Shown: positions 54,856 to 63,493 of the stretch, in pieces | How the letters are laid out: each line of letters begins with the position of its first letter | Numbering within the stretch: position 1 is the stretch's first letter | From: Alphaproteobacteria bacterium | Lineage (GTDB): Bacteria; Pseudomonadota; Alphaproteobacteria; CAAGCB01; CAG-977 | NCBI GenBank assembly: GCA_900768875.1 | Contig: CAAGEP010000005.1 | Span: 62,001-126,000 of the forward strand | Direction of reading: 5' to 3' | Length of the DNA stretch: 64,000 nucleotides | Notes under the pieces: generated by a model | Database searches by the model: none | The model's input: the letters and a program-made list of their open reading frames with translations, nothing else | What the model was told of the DNA's origin: nothing | Program-made: the position numbers and the translations under genes

Positions 54856-55797
54856 ATGGCTTCAGCTTTGGTTTTTCCGGGTCAAGGGTCGCAATTCGTC
54901 GGCATGGGCAAGGATTTGGCGGACGCGTTCACGGTCGCGCGCGAAGTCTTTTTGGAAGTCGACGACGCTTTGAACGAAAATTTAAGCGCGCTGATGTTTG
55001 ACGGCGACGCGCAGGATTTGATGTTGACTCAAAATGCCCAGCCCGCTTTGATGGCGGTCAGCATGGCGGTCGTCCGCGTCCTGCAGCAGGAAGGAAAAAT
55101 CTCGCTTGCCGAAACGTTCAAGTATGCTGCGGGGCATTCTTTGGGCGAATATTCGGCGTTGTGCGCGGCGGGGGCTTTCGATATCACGACGGCGGCGCGT
55201 TTGCTCAGAACGCGCGGCAAAGCGATGCAGGAAGCCGTGCCCGTGGGCAAAGGCGGCATGGCGGCGTTAATCGGCGCGACCGTTGAAATCGCCCGTGAAA
55301 TCGCCGCGGAAGCCGCGCAAGGCGATGTTTGTGTCGCGGCGAACGACAACGCCCCGGGGCAGGTCGTTATCAGCGGTTCGACGGCGGCGATTGACCGCGC
55401 CGTTGAAATCGCGGGGAAAAAGGGATTGAAACGCGCCGTGAAACTGGCGGTCAGCGCGCCGTTCCACAGCCCGATGATGCAGCCCGCGGCTGTCGTCATG
55501 GAACAGGCTTTGGCGGCGGCGGACATCAAAGATTTGCGCTTTCCCGTCATTGCGAACGTAACGGCTGCTCCCGTGGTCAAAGCCGACGACATCCGCAAAT
55601 TGCTGACGGCACAGGTAACGGGTGCGGTCAGATGGCGTGAAAGCATGCTGTTCGCTATGGAAAACGGCGTCGATACGATTGTCGAAGCAGGCGCGGGCAA
55701 GGTTTTGTCGGGTTTGGCAAAACGCATTTCGCCCGATTTGAAAGCGGTGACGCTCAACACGCCCGCCGACATCGAATCTTTTTTGAAAACGCTTTAA
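54856..55797 (+). CDS. fabD: Malonyl-CoA:ACP transacylase
   Basis: FabD loads malonyl groups onto acyl carrier protein. The 313-residue alpha/beta hydrolase-like protein starts ALVFPGQGSQFVGMGKDLAD, with the oxyanion loop, and has the nucleophile Ser95 in GHSLGEYSA and the catalytic-region His in SAPFHSPMMQPA. AAGGAG precedes the ATG. A TTGACA at 54791-54796 may be part of its promoter. It leads fabD-fabG-acpP-fabF-mltG. Confidence 0.97.
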   Translation: MASALVFPGQGSQFVGMGKDLADAFTVAREVFLEVDDALNENLSALMFDGDAQDLMLTQNAQPALMAVSMAVVRVLQQEGKISLAETFKYAAGHSLGEYSALCAAGAFDITTAARLLRTRGKAMQEAVPVGKGGMAALIGATVEIAREIAAEAAQGDVCVAANDNAPGQVVISGSTAAIDRAVEIAGKKGLKRAVKLAVSAPFHSPMMQPAAVVMEQALAAADIKDLRFPVIANVTAAPVVKADDIRKLLTAQVTGAVRWRESMLFAMENGVDTIVEAGAGKVLSGLAKRISPDLKAVTLNTPADIESFLKTL

Positions 55798-55815
55798 ACC
55801 GAAAGGAAAAAAGAA

Positions 55816-56550
55816 ATGGATTTTACAGGGAAATGCGCTCTGGTAACAGGCGCGACGGGCGGTATCGGCCGCGTGATTGCGAAAAAATTGCATGACGCCG
55901 GCGCGACGGTCATCCTGACGGATATGAATCAGGAAAAACTGGACGCTTACGCCGCCGAATTGAAAGACAGGGTTTTTGCTTTTTCGTGCAACTTGGGCGA
56001 CGGCGCGGACATCGACGCTTTGGTCGCCAAAGCCGAAAAAGCCGCCGGTGCGATTGACATTTTAATCAACAACGCCGGCTTGACCAAAGACAATCTGTTC
56101 ATGCGTATGAAAGACGAAGATTGGGATTTGGTTTTGAAAGTGAACTTGACGGCAGGTTTCCGTCTGGCTCGCGCCGCCATTCGCGGAATGATGAAGCGCC
56201 GTTACGGCCGCATCGTCAGCATGGCGTCGATTGTGGGCGTGATCGGCAACCCCGGACAGGCGAACTACGCCGCATCCAAAGCGGGCATGATTGCGATGAC
56301 AAAATGTCTGGCTGCGGAAGTCGCTTCGCGCGGCATTACGGCAAACTGCGTTGCGCCGGGATTTATCAAAACCCCGATGACCGACGCTTTGCCCGAAGAA
56401 GCAAAAGAAAAACTGACCCGCAACATTCCGATGGCGCGCTTGGGTTTGCCCGAAGACGTCGCAAACGCCGTGGTGTTTCTTGCCAGCGACGAAGCGTCGT
56501 ATATTACGGGACAAACCATCCACGTCAACGGCGGGATGGCGATGATTTGA
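55816..56550 (+). CDS. fabG: 3-oxoacyl-ACP reductase
   Basis: FabG reduces 3-oxoacyl-ACP with NADPH. The 244-residue short-chain dehydrogenase has TGATGGIGR (nucleotide loop), NNAGLTKDNLFMRMK, the Ser of SMASIVG and the Tyr/Lys pair in NYAASKAG, and the ITGQTIHVNGGMAMI end. It follows fabD by 18 bases with AAAGGAAAA as ribosome site. Confidence 0.97.
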   Translation: MDFTGKCALVTGATGGIGRVIAKKLHDAGATVILTDMNQEKLDAYAAELKDRVFAFSCNLGDGADIDALVAKAEKAAGAIDILINNAGLTKDNLFMRMKDEDWDLVLKVNLTAGFRLARAAIRGMMKRRYGRIVSMASIVGVIGNPGQANYAASKAGMIAMTKCLAAEVASRGITANCVAPGFIKTPMTDALPEEAKEKLTRNIPMARLGLPEDVANAVVFLASDEASYITGQTIHVNGGMAMI

Positions 56551-56663
56551 CGATATGTCCTTTTTTTCTGGTCAAATCGAAAAATCTGTGCTAAAAGATG
56601 TTGCTTTCGTGAGTGCATCGGATTTTTAATCCCCTGCACCGTGTTTAACAAGAGGAATTAAAA

Positions 56664-56897
56664 ATGAGTGATATTGCCGAACGCGTAAAGAAAATTGTCG
56701 TTGAACACTTGGGAGTTGACGCTTCCAAAGTGACGGATTCGTCCAGCTTCATCGACGACTTGAACGCTGACAGCCTGGATACCGTCGAATTGGTTATGGC
56801 TTTCGAAGAAGAATTCTCTGTCGAAATCCCCGACGATGCCGCGGAAAAAATCCTGACGGTTCAGGACGCTATTGACTACATCAGCAAACACGTCTAA
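56664..56897 (+). CDS. acpP: Acyl carrier protein
   Basis: This 77-residue acidic carrier holds growing fatty acids on a phosphopantetheine arm attached to Ser37 in the motif [23 protein letters not shown] stands before the ATG. The 113-base gap after fabG is the largest in the cluster and may hold an extra promoter, which would suit the high demand for this protein. Confidence 0.98.
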   Translation: MSDIAERVKKIVVEHLGVDASKVTDSSSFIDDLNADSLDTVELVMAFEEEFSVEIPDDAAEKILTVQDAIDYISKHV

Positions 56898-56986
56898 GAA
56901 CAATCTGTAACGGTGCCGGTTTTCCGTCTTGGGCGGGGAATCGGCATTTGTTCTTTTAATCCAATCTCACATCACAAGGTGAAAAT

Positions 56987-58246
56987 ATGAGAAGAGTCGT
57001 CGTAACCGGTATGGGTTTGCTGTCCCCGATGGGGCGCGGAGTGGATAAAACATGGCAAGGGCTGATTCACGGTAAATCGGGAATCTCGAAAGTCCAAAAG
57101 TTCGATGTGTCCGAAATGACCGCCAAAATCGCAGGACAAGTGTTTTTCGGCAAGGGTGAAAACGAATTTGATCCCGATACCGTCATGGCTCCCAAAGACC
57201 AGCGCCGCGTCGACCCGTTCATCTTGTACGGCGTGTGTGCCGGTATCGACGCCGTCGAAGATTCGGGATGGAAGCCCGAAACCGACGAAGACCGTTTCCG
57301 CACGGGTGTGATGATCGGGTCGGGCATCGGCGGTTTAAGCGCGATTTCCGAGAGCGCCGTTACGCTCAAAGAACACGGTCCGCGCCGCATCAGCCCGTTC
57401 TTTATTCCGTCCTGCCTGATTAACCTGATTTCGGGACAGTTGTCGATTAAGTACGGTTTCTACGGTCCGAACCATGCGTGCGTTACGGCGTGCGCGACGG
57501 GGACTCACGCCATTGGCGACGCCGCCCGTCTGATTATGTGGGGCGATGCCGACGTGATGGTCGCGGGCGGTGCCGAAGCCGCGGTTTATCCGCTGGCGAT
57601 GGCGGGCTTTGCGCAGGCGAAAGCGTTGTCCACAAGCTATAACGACACCCCCGAAAAAGCGTCCCGTCCGTGGGACAAAGGTCATGACGGTTTCGTCATG
57701 GGCGAAGGCGCGGGCGTCGTCGTTTTGGAAGAATACGAACACGCCAAAAAGCGCGGCGCGAAAATTTACGGCGAAGTCGCGGGCTACGGTTTGTCGGGCG
57801 ACGGTTATCACGTCACAGCCCCCGCCGCGGACAGCCGCGGATCGAAGCATGCGATGCGCATGGCGTTGAAAAATGCGGGGATGAACGTCGAACAAATCGG
57901 CTACATCAACGCGCACGGCACGTCGACCCCTGCGGGCGACATTCTGGAAGTCAACGCGGTCAAATCCGTTTTCGGCGACTATGCGACCAAAGTGTCCATG
58001 TCGTCCACAAAGTCCAGCATCGGACATTTGTTGGGCGCGGCGGGCGCGGTCGAAGCGATTTTCTGCCTGAAAGCGCTGAACGAAGGTCTTTTGCCGCCGA
58101 CGTTGAACTTGGAAGACCCCATCGAAGGCGCGGAAGATATGGACTTGGTGCCGCTGAAAGCCAAAGAACGCAAGCTTGAAGCCGTGATGTCCAATTCGTT
58201 CGGCTTCGGCGGAACGAACGCTTCCGTTATTTTCAAAGCCGTTTAA
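56987..58246 (+). CDS. fabF: 3-oxoacyl-ACP synthase II
   Basis: FabF elongates acyl-ACP with malonyl-ACP. The 419-residue thiolase-fold protein has the active-site Cys in VTACATGTHAIGDAARLI, the first His in INAHGTSTPAGD and the second His in STKSSIGHLLGAAGAVEA. Length and order are normal. mltG starts 3 bases after its stop. Confidence 0.98.
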   Translation: MRRVVVTGMGLLSPMGRGVDKTWQGLIHGKSGISKVQKFDVSEMTAKIAGQVFFGKGENEFDPDTVMAPKDQRRVDPFILYGVCAGIDAVEDSGWKPETDEDRFRTGVMIGSGIGGLSAISESAVTLKEHGPRRISPFFIPSCLINLISGQLSIKYGFYGPNHACVTACATGTHAIGDAARLIMWGDADVMVAGGAEAAVYPLAMAGFAQAKALSTSYNDTPEKASRPWDKGHDGFVMGEGAGVVVLEEYEHAKKRGAKIYGEVAGYGLSGDGYHVTAPAADSRGSKHAMRMALKNAGMNVEQIGYINAHGTSTPAGDILEVNAVKSVFGDYATKVSMSSTKSSIGHLLGAAGAVEAIFCLKALNEGLLPPTLNLEDPIEGAEDMDLVPLKAKERKLEAVMSNSFGFGGTNASVIFKAV

Positions 58247-58249
58247 ATC

Positions 58250-59419
58250 ATGAAAGCGGGCGGGCGCTTTTTATTGAAATTGTTGGTTCTGCTCGCCATT
58301 TTGCTGACGGGCGGAAGCGTCTTCAGTTACTATTCGCTGCTTTACGAACAAAACGATGCGGCCGAACCGACCGTTGTCTTGGTTGAAAAAGGCGACAATC
58401 TGGGGCGGATTGCCCTTCGTTTGAAAAAAGACGGACTGCTGAAAAGCGTTGCCGTTTTCAAAGTCGCCGCCCGTTTGTCGGGCAAATCGACTCAGCTGAA
58501 AACGGGCGAATACCGTATTCCCGCGCATGCCAGCGCAAAAGAAATTCTGGGTGTTTTGACGGGCGGGCAGACTTTGGTGCGCCGCGTCACGATTCCCGAA
58601 GGCAAAACCAGCCGCCAGATTTACGATATTCTGCTGGAAACGGCGGGATTGTTCGGCGAATTGCCCGAACCGCCCGCAAACGGGGCTTTGTTGCCCGAAA
58701 CGTATGTGTTCGGCTATGGCGTGCCGCGCAAAGTCATTGCGGACAGAATGCGCGAATCCATGCAAAAAACAATCGACGATTTATGGGAATACCGCGCCGA
58801 TGATTTGCCTTATAAAACCAAGGCGGAAGCTTTGGTTATGGCGTCGATTGTGGAAAAAGAAACGTCTGTTCCCGCCGAACGTCCGCGCATTGCCGCCGTA
58901 TTTGTGAACCGTTTGCGCAAAGGCATGCGTCTGCAAACCGATCCGACGGTGATTTACGCCGTAACCGACGGATCGATGGAACTGAACCGCCGTTTGACGC
59001 ACAAGGATTTAAAAACGCCGCATCCGTTCAACACTTATGTCAATCGCGGACTGCCGCCCGCGCCGATTTGCAATCCGGGGCGCGATTCGATTTTGGCGGT
59101 TTTGCAGCCTTTGAAAACGAACGAGCTGTATTTCGTCGCGGACGGAACGGGCGGACATGTCTTTTCGCAAACGTTCGACCAGCACCGGCGCAACATTGCC
59201 GCGTGGAAAAAAGCGCGCGTTCAGAAACGCTTGGCGCGGCGCAAAGCCCGATTGGCGGCGCTGAAAGCCAAAGAACGGGCGGCGGCGAAAAACAATAAAA
59301 AGACGGCTGTCCCGCCGCCTGCTCCCGTTGTTGCCGAAGAACCCGATGAGCCGATGGAACCCGAAGACGTTTCGCTGGACATTATCGATTCGATTCCCGT
59401 GGAACAGCCGAAACAATAG
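58250..59419 (+). CDS. mltG: Endolytic murein transglycosylase MltG
   Basis: MltG cuts nascent glycan strands inside the chain and so sets their length. The 389-residue protein has one N-terminal membrane segment, a LysM-like subdomain (VEKGDNLGRIALRLKKDGLL), and the YceG catalytic domain with ASIVEKETSVPAERPRIAAV, where the glutamate is the proposed catalyst, and LQTDPTVIYAV. After residue 320 comes a tail rich first in Arg/Lys/Ala and then in Pro/Glu, longer than in most relatives. The following Sel1 gene starts 9 bases on. Confidence 0.95.
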   Translation: MKAGGRFLLKLLVLLAILLTGGSVFSYYSLLYEQNDAAEPTVVLVEKGDNLGRIALRLKKDGLLKSVAVFKVAARLSGKSTQLKTGEYRIPAHASAKEILGVLTGGQTLVRRVTIPEGKTSRQIYDILLETAGLFGELPEPPANGALLPETYVFGYGVPRKVIADRMRESMQKTIDDLWEYRADDLPYKTKAEALVMASIVEKETSVPAERPRIAAVFVNRLRKGMRLQTDPTVIYAVTDGSMELNRRLTHKDLKTPHPFNTYVNRGLPPAPICNPGRDSILAVLQPLKTNELYFVADGTGGHVFSQTFDQHRRNIAAWKKARVQKRLARRKARLAALKAKERAAAKNNKKTAVPPPAPVVAEEPDEPMEPEDVSLDIIDSIPVEQPKQ

Positions 59420-59428
59420 GAGGGCGTT

Positions 59429-60145
59429 ATGCCTTTTCTGCTTTTGTTTTTAATGATTTTTTCAACGCCCGCTTTCGCCGATTTTGAAACGGGACGCAAA
59501 GCGTTCGCCGCGGGAGATTACGAGCGTGCTTTTACCGAATGGCAGGCGGCGGCGGAGCAGGGCGACGCGTCGGCTCAGCGCAATGTCGGTCATTTGTACC
59601 GCTGGGGAAAGGGTGTGTCTCAGGATTTGACCCAAGCCGCTTATTGGTATTTTACGGCGGCGAAAAACGGATCGGCGGGCGCGCAATACAATTTGGGCGT
59701 GATGTATCTGCGCGGCGAGGGTGTTCCCCGCAACGAGGAGGAAGGCACGCTTTGGCTGGAGCGGTCGGCGGATCAGGGCTATGCGAAAGCCAAAAAACGG
59801 CTGGAGGACTTGAAAGCCGATTTGGATGAATTCCCCGCCGACGAAGAAATCCTGTCGCCCGTCAAACAATCCGCAAAACCGCGCAAGGAAACCAAGCGCA
59901 AAGAACCGCCCCTTTACGCGCACTTGGCGTCCTATTACACGCAGGAAACGCTGGACAAGGGGTGGAAAGAGCTGCGGCAGACTTATCCCGAATTAAAGGG
60001 GTTCAAAACTGTTGAAACGCAGGTTTCCCTGCCCGAAAAGGGAAAATACATCCGCTTGTATATCAAAGGAAAACCCGCGGACGTCAAACGCGTCTGCGGG
60101 CTGTTGAACGATAAAAAGCAGTATTGCTTAATCAGCTATCCGTAG
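59429..60145 (+). CDS. Exported Sel1-repeat protein with SPOR-like C-terminus
   Basis: The 238-residue protein has a signal peptide (PFLLLFLMIFSTPAFA), three Sel1 repeats (about 20-130; GDASAQRNVGHLYRWGKGVS, GSAGAQYNLGVMYLRGEGVP, DQGYAKAKKRLEDLK) and a basic linker. The last 75 residues (YAHLASYYTQETLDKGWKEL onward, ending YCLISYP) resemble the peptidoglycan-binding SPOR fold. Together with its place behind mltG this suggests a septal or wall-associated protein. The ribosome site is AGGAGG, very strong. It overlaps the convergent CNNM gene by 14 bases. Confidence 0.82.
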   Translation: MPFLLLFLMIFSTPAFADFETGRKAFAAGDYERAFTEWQAAAEQGDASAQRNVGHLYRWGKGVSQDLTQAAYWYFTAAKNGSAGAQYNLGVMYLRGEGVPRNEEEGTLWLERSADQGYAKAKKRLEDLKADLDEFPADEEILSPVKQSAKPRKETKRKEPPLYAHLASYYTQETLDKGWKELRQTYPELKGFKTVETQVSLPEKGKYIRLYIKGKPADVKRVCGLLNDKKQYCLISYP

Positions 60146-61202
60146 GCTGTTCGGGTGCAATAACGTTGACTTTTAGCGTTTTGTCCTTTTGCCGTTTGGT
60201 TGTCCAAACCATTTTGGCGTACGTTCGCATATCGGGGACTTTGTCCGTTTCGTCAAGGATTTCCTTGCCCAAAATGGTTTCCAGAATATCTTCGAGCGTA
60301 ACGATGCCCAGCCAAGTCCCCAGTTCGTCGAACACAACGCCGATATGGTTGTGGGAACGCAGCATTTCCGTAAAGACGTAATCCGCGTTGGACGACGAAG
60401 CGATTTCCAAAATCGGGCGGATTAAATCTTTGATGCCCAGCGACGGGTCTTTGCCGATTAAATCGGATTTGTGGACGTAACCGATAAAGACTTCCTCGTC
60501 TTCGTTTTTCATAACGGGGTAGCGCGAAAACGAATGTTGAGTCGCCGTTTCGATGAATTCGCGGATGCTGATGTCCGCCAAAACGGTCGCGCACACGTTG
60601 CGCGGGGTCAGCAAGTCTTTGATTTTGATGTTGTCCATGTTCAGCGTGTTGCTGATGACGTGATATTCGTCTTCGTCCAGCATTTTTTCCGTATAGCCCA
60701 TTTTTGTCAGCGCGCCGATTTCTTCGCGGATGTTGTTTTTGGGCGCGTTTTTGGGCTTGATTAAGTTTGTCAGGATTTCAAACAGCTTGATGAACGGCGC
60801 CAGACAAAACAGCATGATGGACTGCATAAAGCACAAAAATCCCAGCAATTTCTGCCAATAGGTCGCGCCGATGGTTTTGGGCAGGATTTCGCTGCACGAC
60901 AAAATCAGCACGGTCATAATGGCGGATGCCCAGCCGACCCATTTCTGTCCGAACACGGCGGCGACCTGCGCGCCGATACACGCCGCGCCGGCGGTGTTGG
61001 CGACAGTGTTTAAAATCAAAATCGCGGACAGCGGGCGGTCGATGTGGGCTTTCAGATTCGATATTTTTTTGTAAAGAACGGGCTTGGTTTCCTCCAAGCT
61101 GGCGATATAACTGGGGGTTACCGACAACAACGTCGCTTCCATCAGCGAACAGGTAAAGGAAATGCCGACGGTCAAAACCACCAAAATAATTAAAAGAGTC
61201 AT
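60132..61202 (-). CDS. CNNM-domain membrane protein with CBS pair
   Basis: The 356-residue protein has an N-terminal DUF21/CNNM domain with three or four membrane segments (SFTCSLMEATLLSVTPSYIA at the start, SEILPKTIGATYW in the middle) and a cytosolic CBS-domain pair from about 200 (LLTPRNVCATVLADISIREF and HIGVVFDELGTWLGIVTLED). It lacks the long C-terminal CorC_HlyC domain except for a short remnant. Relatives move or sense magnesium or cobalt; the substrate here is unknown. The ATG at 61202 replaces a longer in-frame start that lacks homology. Confidence 0.9.
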   Translation of the reverse strand: MTLLIILVVLTVGISFTCSLMEATLLSVTPSYIASLEETKPVLYKKISNLKAHIDRPLSAILILNTVANTAGAACIGAQVAAVFGQKWVGWASAIMTVLILSCSEILPKTIGATYWQKLLGFLCFMQSIMLFCLAPFIKLFEILTNLIKPKNAPKNNIREEIGALTKMGYTEKMLDEDEYHVISNTLNMDNIKIKDLLTPRNVCATVLADISIREFIETATQHSFSRYPVMKNEDEEVFIGYVHKSDLIGKDPSLGIKDLIRPILEIASSSNADYVFTEMLRSHNHIGVVFDELGTWLGIVTLEDILETILGKEILDETDKVPDMRTYAKMVWTTKRQKDKTLKVNVIAPEQPTDS

Positions 61203-61264
61203 AGAATCCTCTGTAAAGAAAAGACTTTTACAGAATAGCACCGAACCTTTTGCGGGACAAGCGG

Positions 61265-61287
61265 GAAAACGGCGGTTTGACCCGCCG
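61265..61287 (-). terminator. Terminator after the antiporter gene
   Basis: On the minus strand CGGCGG (from 61287-61282) pairs with CCGCCG (61275-61270), followed by TTTT. It would end the aaxB-aaxC transcript. Confidence 0.65.
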
Positions 61288-61299
61288 CTTTCCGATTTT

Positions 61300-62748
61300 T
61301 CAGATTTTCAGAACGCCGCGCGAAAACAAAAACACGGCAATCAGCGCGACGACAACCAGCGCGCCCGCCGCCCACGGCTCTCGTCCGTTAAAGACGGGTT
61401 CGTTCGGGGCGTTTTCGCGTCTTGCCCACACAAAGACGGGGACGCCGAGCGCAAGGAACAGCACCGCCATCAGCAAATACTGCAGTCCCGCCGCGTAAAT
61501 CAGCCACACGGCGTAAAGCGACCCGAACATTGACGACAGCAACGCTTCGGAACGCGGAGAAACGGCGGTTTGCGGATATTCTCCGTCTTCGCACATTTTC
61601 CACAAAAAGCCCATGCTGACCAAATAAGCGGGCAGAACCATCACGCCCGTAATCGACAGCATGGTGTTCCACGCGTCGTTGGAAAAGTACACCATGAAAA
61701 TCGCCGCCTGCATCAGCGAACTGCCGACCCACAGGGAAACATTGGGCGCGCCGTTGACGTTTTCGCGGGCAAAGACGCGCGGGAACGTTCCGTTTTTCGC
61801 GGCGGCGAACGGAATTTCAGCCGTAATCATCGTCCATGCCAGCCAGCTGGAAAGCACGGCAATCAGCAATCCGCCGTTCATCAAGCGGCTGCCCCATTTG
61901 CCGACGGCGGCTTCCAGTACGCCCGCGGTGGACGGATTGGGTACGGCGGCAAGCTCTGCATGGTTCATAAAGCCGTAAGGCAAAACGGACAGCAGAACAT
62001 AAATCGCCAAACAGCCCAAAAATCCGATAAAGGTCGCTTTGCCGACATCGGCTTTGTTGCGGGCGCGATCGGACAAAACGACCGCCCCTTCAATCCCGAT
62101 GAAAGCCCAAAGCGTTACCAGCATGGTGCTTTTGATTTGGTCGGGAACGGATCCCAAGCCTTTGCCGTGTGACGCCATATTGCCCCAAAAGTCAACGTCA
62201 AAGGTGCTTGCTTTGAACACAAAAGCCATAATCAGGATAAAAACCAGCAAAGGCACGATATTGCACGCCGTTCCGATGATGTTGACAACGCTTGCCCTTT
62301 TCACGCCGCGCAAGACGATACAGTTGAACACCCAAATCAGCAAAGATCCGCCGATAATGGAATAAATGCCGTTGCCGCCCGCAAAGTACGGCGGGAAAAA
62401 GTAATTCAGCGCGTCCATGGTAATCACGGCATAGCCGACGTTGCCGAAAATCTGGCACAGCCAATAGCCCCACCCGATTGTAAAGCCTGCGAACGCACCG
62501 AATCCCGCGCGGGCGTACATGTACACCCCTGCGGTCAAATCGGATCGCGCGTCGGACAGGATTCGGAACGAATTTGCCAAAAAATACATGCCGACGCCCG
62601 TGACCAGCCACGCCAGCAATACCGCGCCCGCGCTTGCCCCCGCCGCCATGTTTTGGGGCAGGCTGTAAATCCCGCCCCCGACCATCGAGCTGACGACGAC
62701 GCATGCCAGCGCCGCCAGCCCCAGTTTTTTGTTTTGTTCCTGCGCCAT
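61300..62748 (-). CDS. aaxC: Arginine/agmatine antiporter (AaxC-like, APC superfamily)
   Basis: The 482-residue protein has twelve or so membrane segments of the basic amino acid/polyamine antiporter group. The unwound helix 1 motif is VVSSMVGGGIYSLPQNMAAG, and GYWLCQIFGNVGYAVITMDA and TLWAFIGIEGAVVLSDRARN are further family segments. Related proteins exchange arginine for agmatine or ornithine. The arginine decarboxylase gene 12 bases upstream on the same strand argues for arginine/agmatine exchange, as in the AaxBC pair of Chlamydia. Arginine/ornithine exchange is the main alternative. Confidence 0.85.
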   Translation of the reverse strand: MAQEQNKKLGLAALACVVVSSMVGGGIYSLPQNMAAGASAGAVLLAWLVTGVGMYFLANSFRILSDARSDLTAGVYMYARAGFGAFAGFTIGWGYWLCQIFGNVGYAVITMDALNYFFPPYFAGGNGIYSIIGGSLLIWVFNCIVLRGVKRASVVNIIGTACNIVPLLVFILIMAFVFKASTFDVDFWGNMASHGKGLGSVPDQIKSTMLVTLWAFIGIEGAVVLSDRARNKADVGKATFIGFLGCLAIYVLLSVLPYGFMNHAELAAVPNPSTAGVLEAAVGKWGSRLMNGGLLIAVLSSWLAWTMITAEIPFAAAKNGTFPRVFARENVNGAPNVSLWVGSSLMQAAIFMVYFSNDAWNTMLSITGVMVLPAYLVSMGFLWKMCEDGEYPQTAVSPRSEALLSSMFGSLYAVWLIYAAGLQYLLMAVLFLALGVPVFVWARRENAPNEPVFNGREPWAAGALVVVALIAVFLFSRGVLKI

Positions 62749-62760
62749 GATACAGTCCTT

Positions 62761-63342
62761 TTACAATTTGACGGGATCGGCGGTTTCAAAGTTCAAAAAG
62801 CCCAAGCATGTCAAGCAATAACCGAATTGCCGCGTGATATTGATATAGTTGTGATACAGCTGAAATTCGCTGTGTTTTTCGACGCCGCGGATTTCCAATT
62901 CGTGTTTCAGGGATTTGTTCAGCCACATTTCGGCATGCCCTTTGGCGATTTCGTCGTCGATATAAGTCGGGAAGTATTCGACGTATTCCGCCGCCCAGCC
63001 GCCGATAAGCTTGCCCATTTTGTCTTTGCCCCAGCATACGCCGACGCCCGTGGCAATCGCGCGGTGTTCGCTGCTGTTTGCGCCGTTTCCCGCCATGATG
63101 ACTTCCAGCACCGCGCCGTGTTTAAAGAACTTTGACACTTTGTCGACGGGAACGATGTTGTCTTTCAGCTCGGGGGGCAGAACGGACGTGTACGGGATGA
63201 CGTTGAAGTCTTGGATTTTCGCCTGCGCCAAAGCTGAGTCGTAACAAAACGTTTCAAACGGCTGGGGCGGAATGCCGTCGTCGGATTGTCCCGCGCCGCC
63301 CGTGTGAAAAGCCAATGTCGGATAACGAGTGCCAACTAACAT
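62761..63342 (-). CDS. aaxB: Pyruvoyl-dependent arginine decarboxylase
   Basis: The enzyme turns arginine into agmatine and CO2, consuming a proton. The 193-residue proenzyme has the self-cleavage site in [11 protein letters not shown]: Thr52-Ser53, the same numbering as in the characterised Chlamydia pneumoniae AaxB, where Ser53 becomes the pyruvoyl group. The family segments [19 protein letters not shown] and [20 protein letters not shown] follow. AGGAGG lies 7 bases before the ATG at 63342. With aaxC and the divergent OprB-like porin it completes an AaxABC-like acid-resistance or arginine-depletion set. Confidence 0.92.
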   Translation of the reverse strand: MLVGTRYPTLAFHTGGAGQSDDGIPPQPFETFCYDSALAQAKIQDFNVIPYTSVLPPELKDNIVPVDKVSKFFKHGAVLEVIMAGNGANSSEHRAIATGVGVCWGKDKMGKLIGGWAAEYVEYFPTYIDDEIAKGHAEMWLNKSLKHELEIRGVEKHSEFQLYHNYINITRQFGYCLTCLGFLNFETADPVKL

Positions 63343-63493
63343 GATTAAACCTCCTTGAAAAAAAATGAATGACGGCTTTAACGGTACGGGGTTTTCAAAG
63401 GCGAAAACAGATGGACTTGTTTTTTATAACCGTATTGCTTTCTGTCCGAAGCCGCGTTTTTTGCCTAAGCTGAAATAAAAAAGGGAGCAAGTG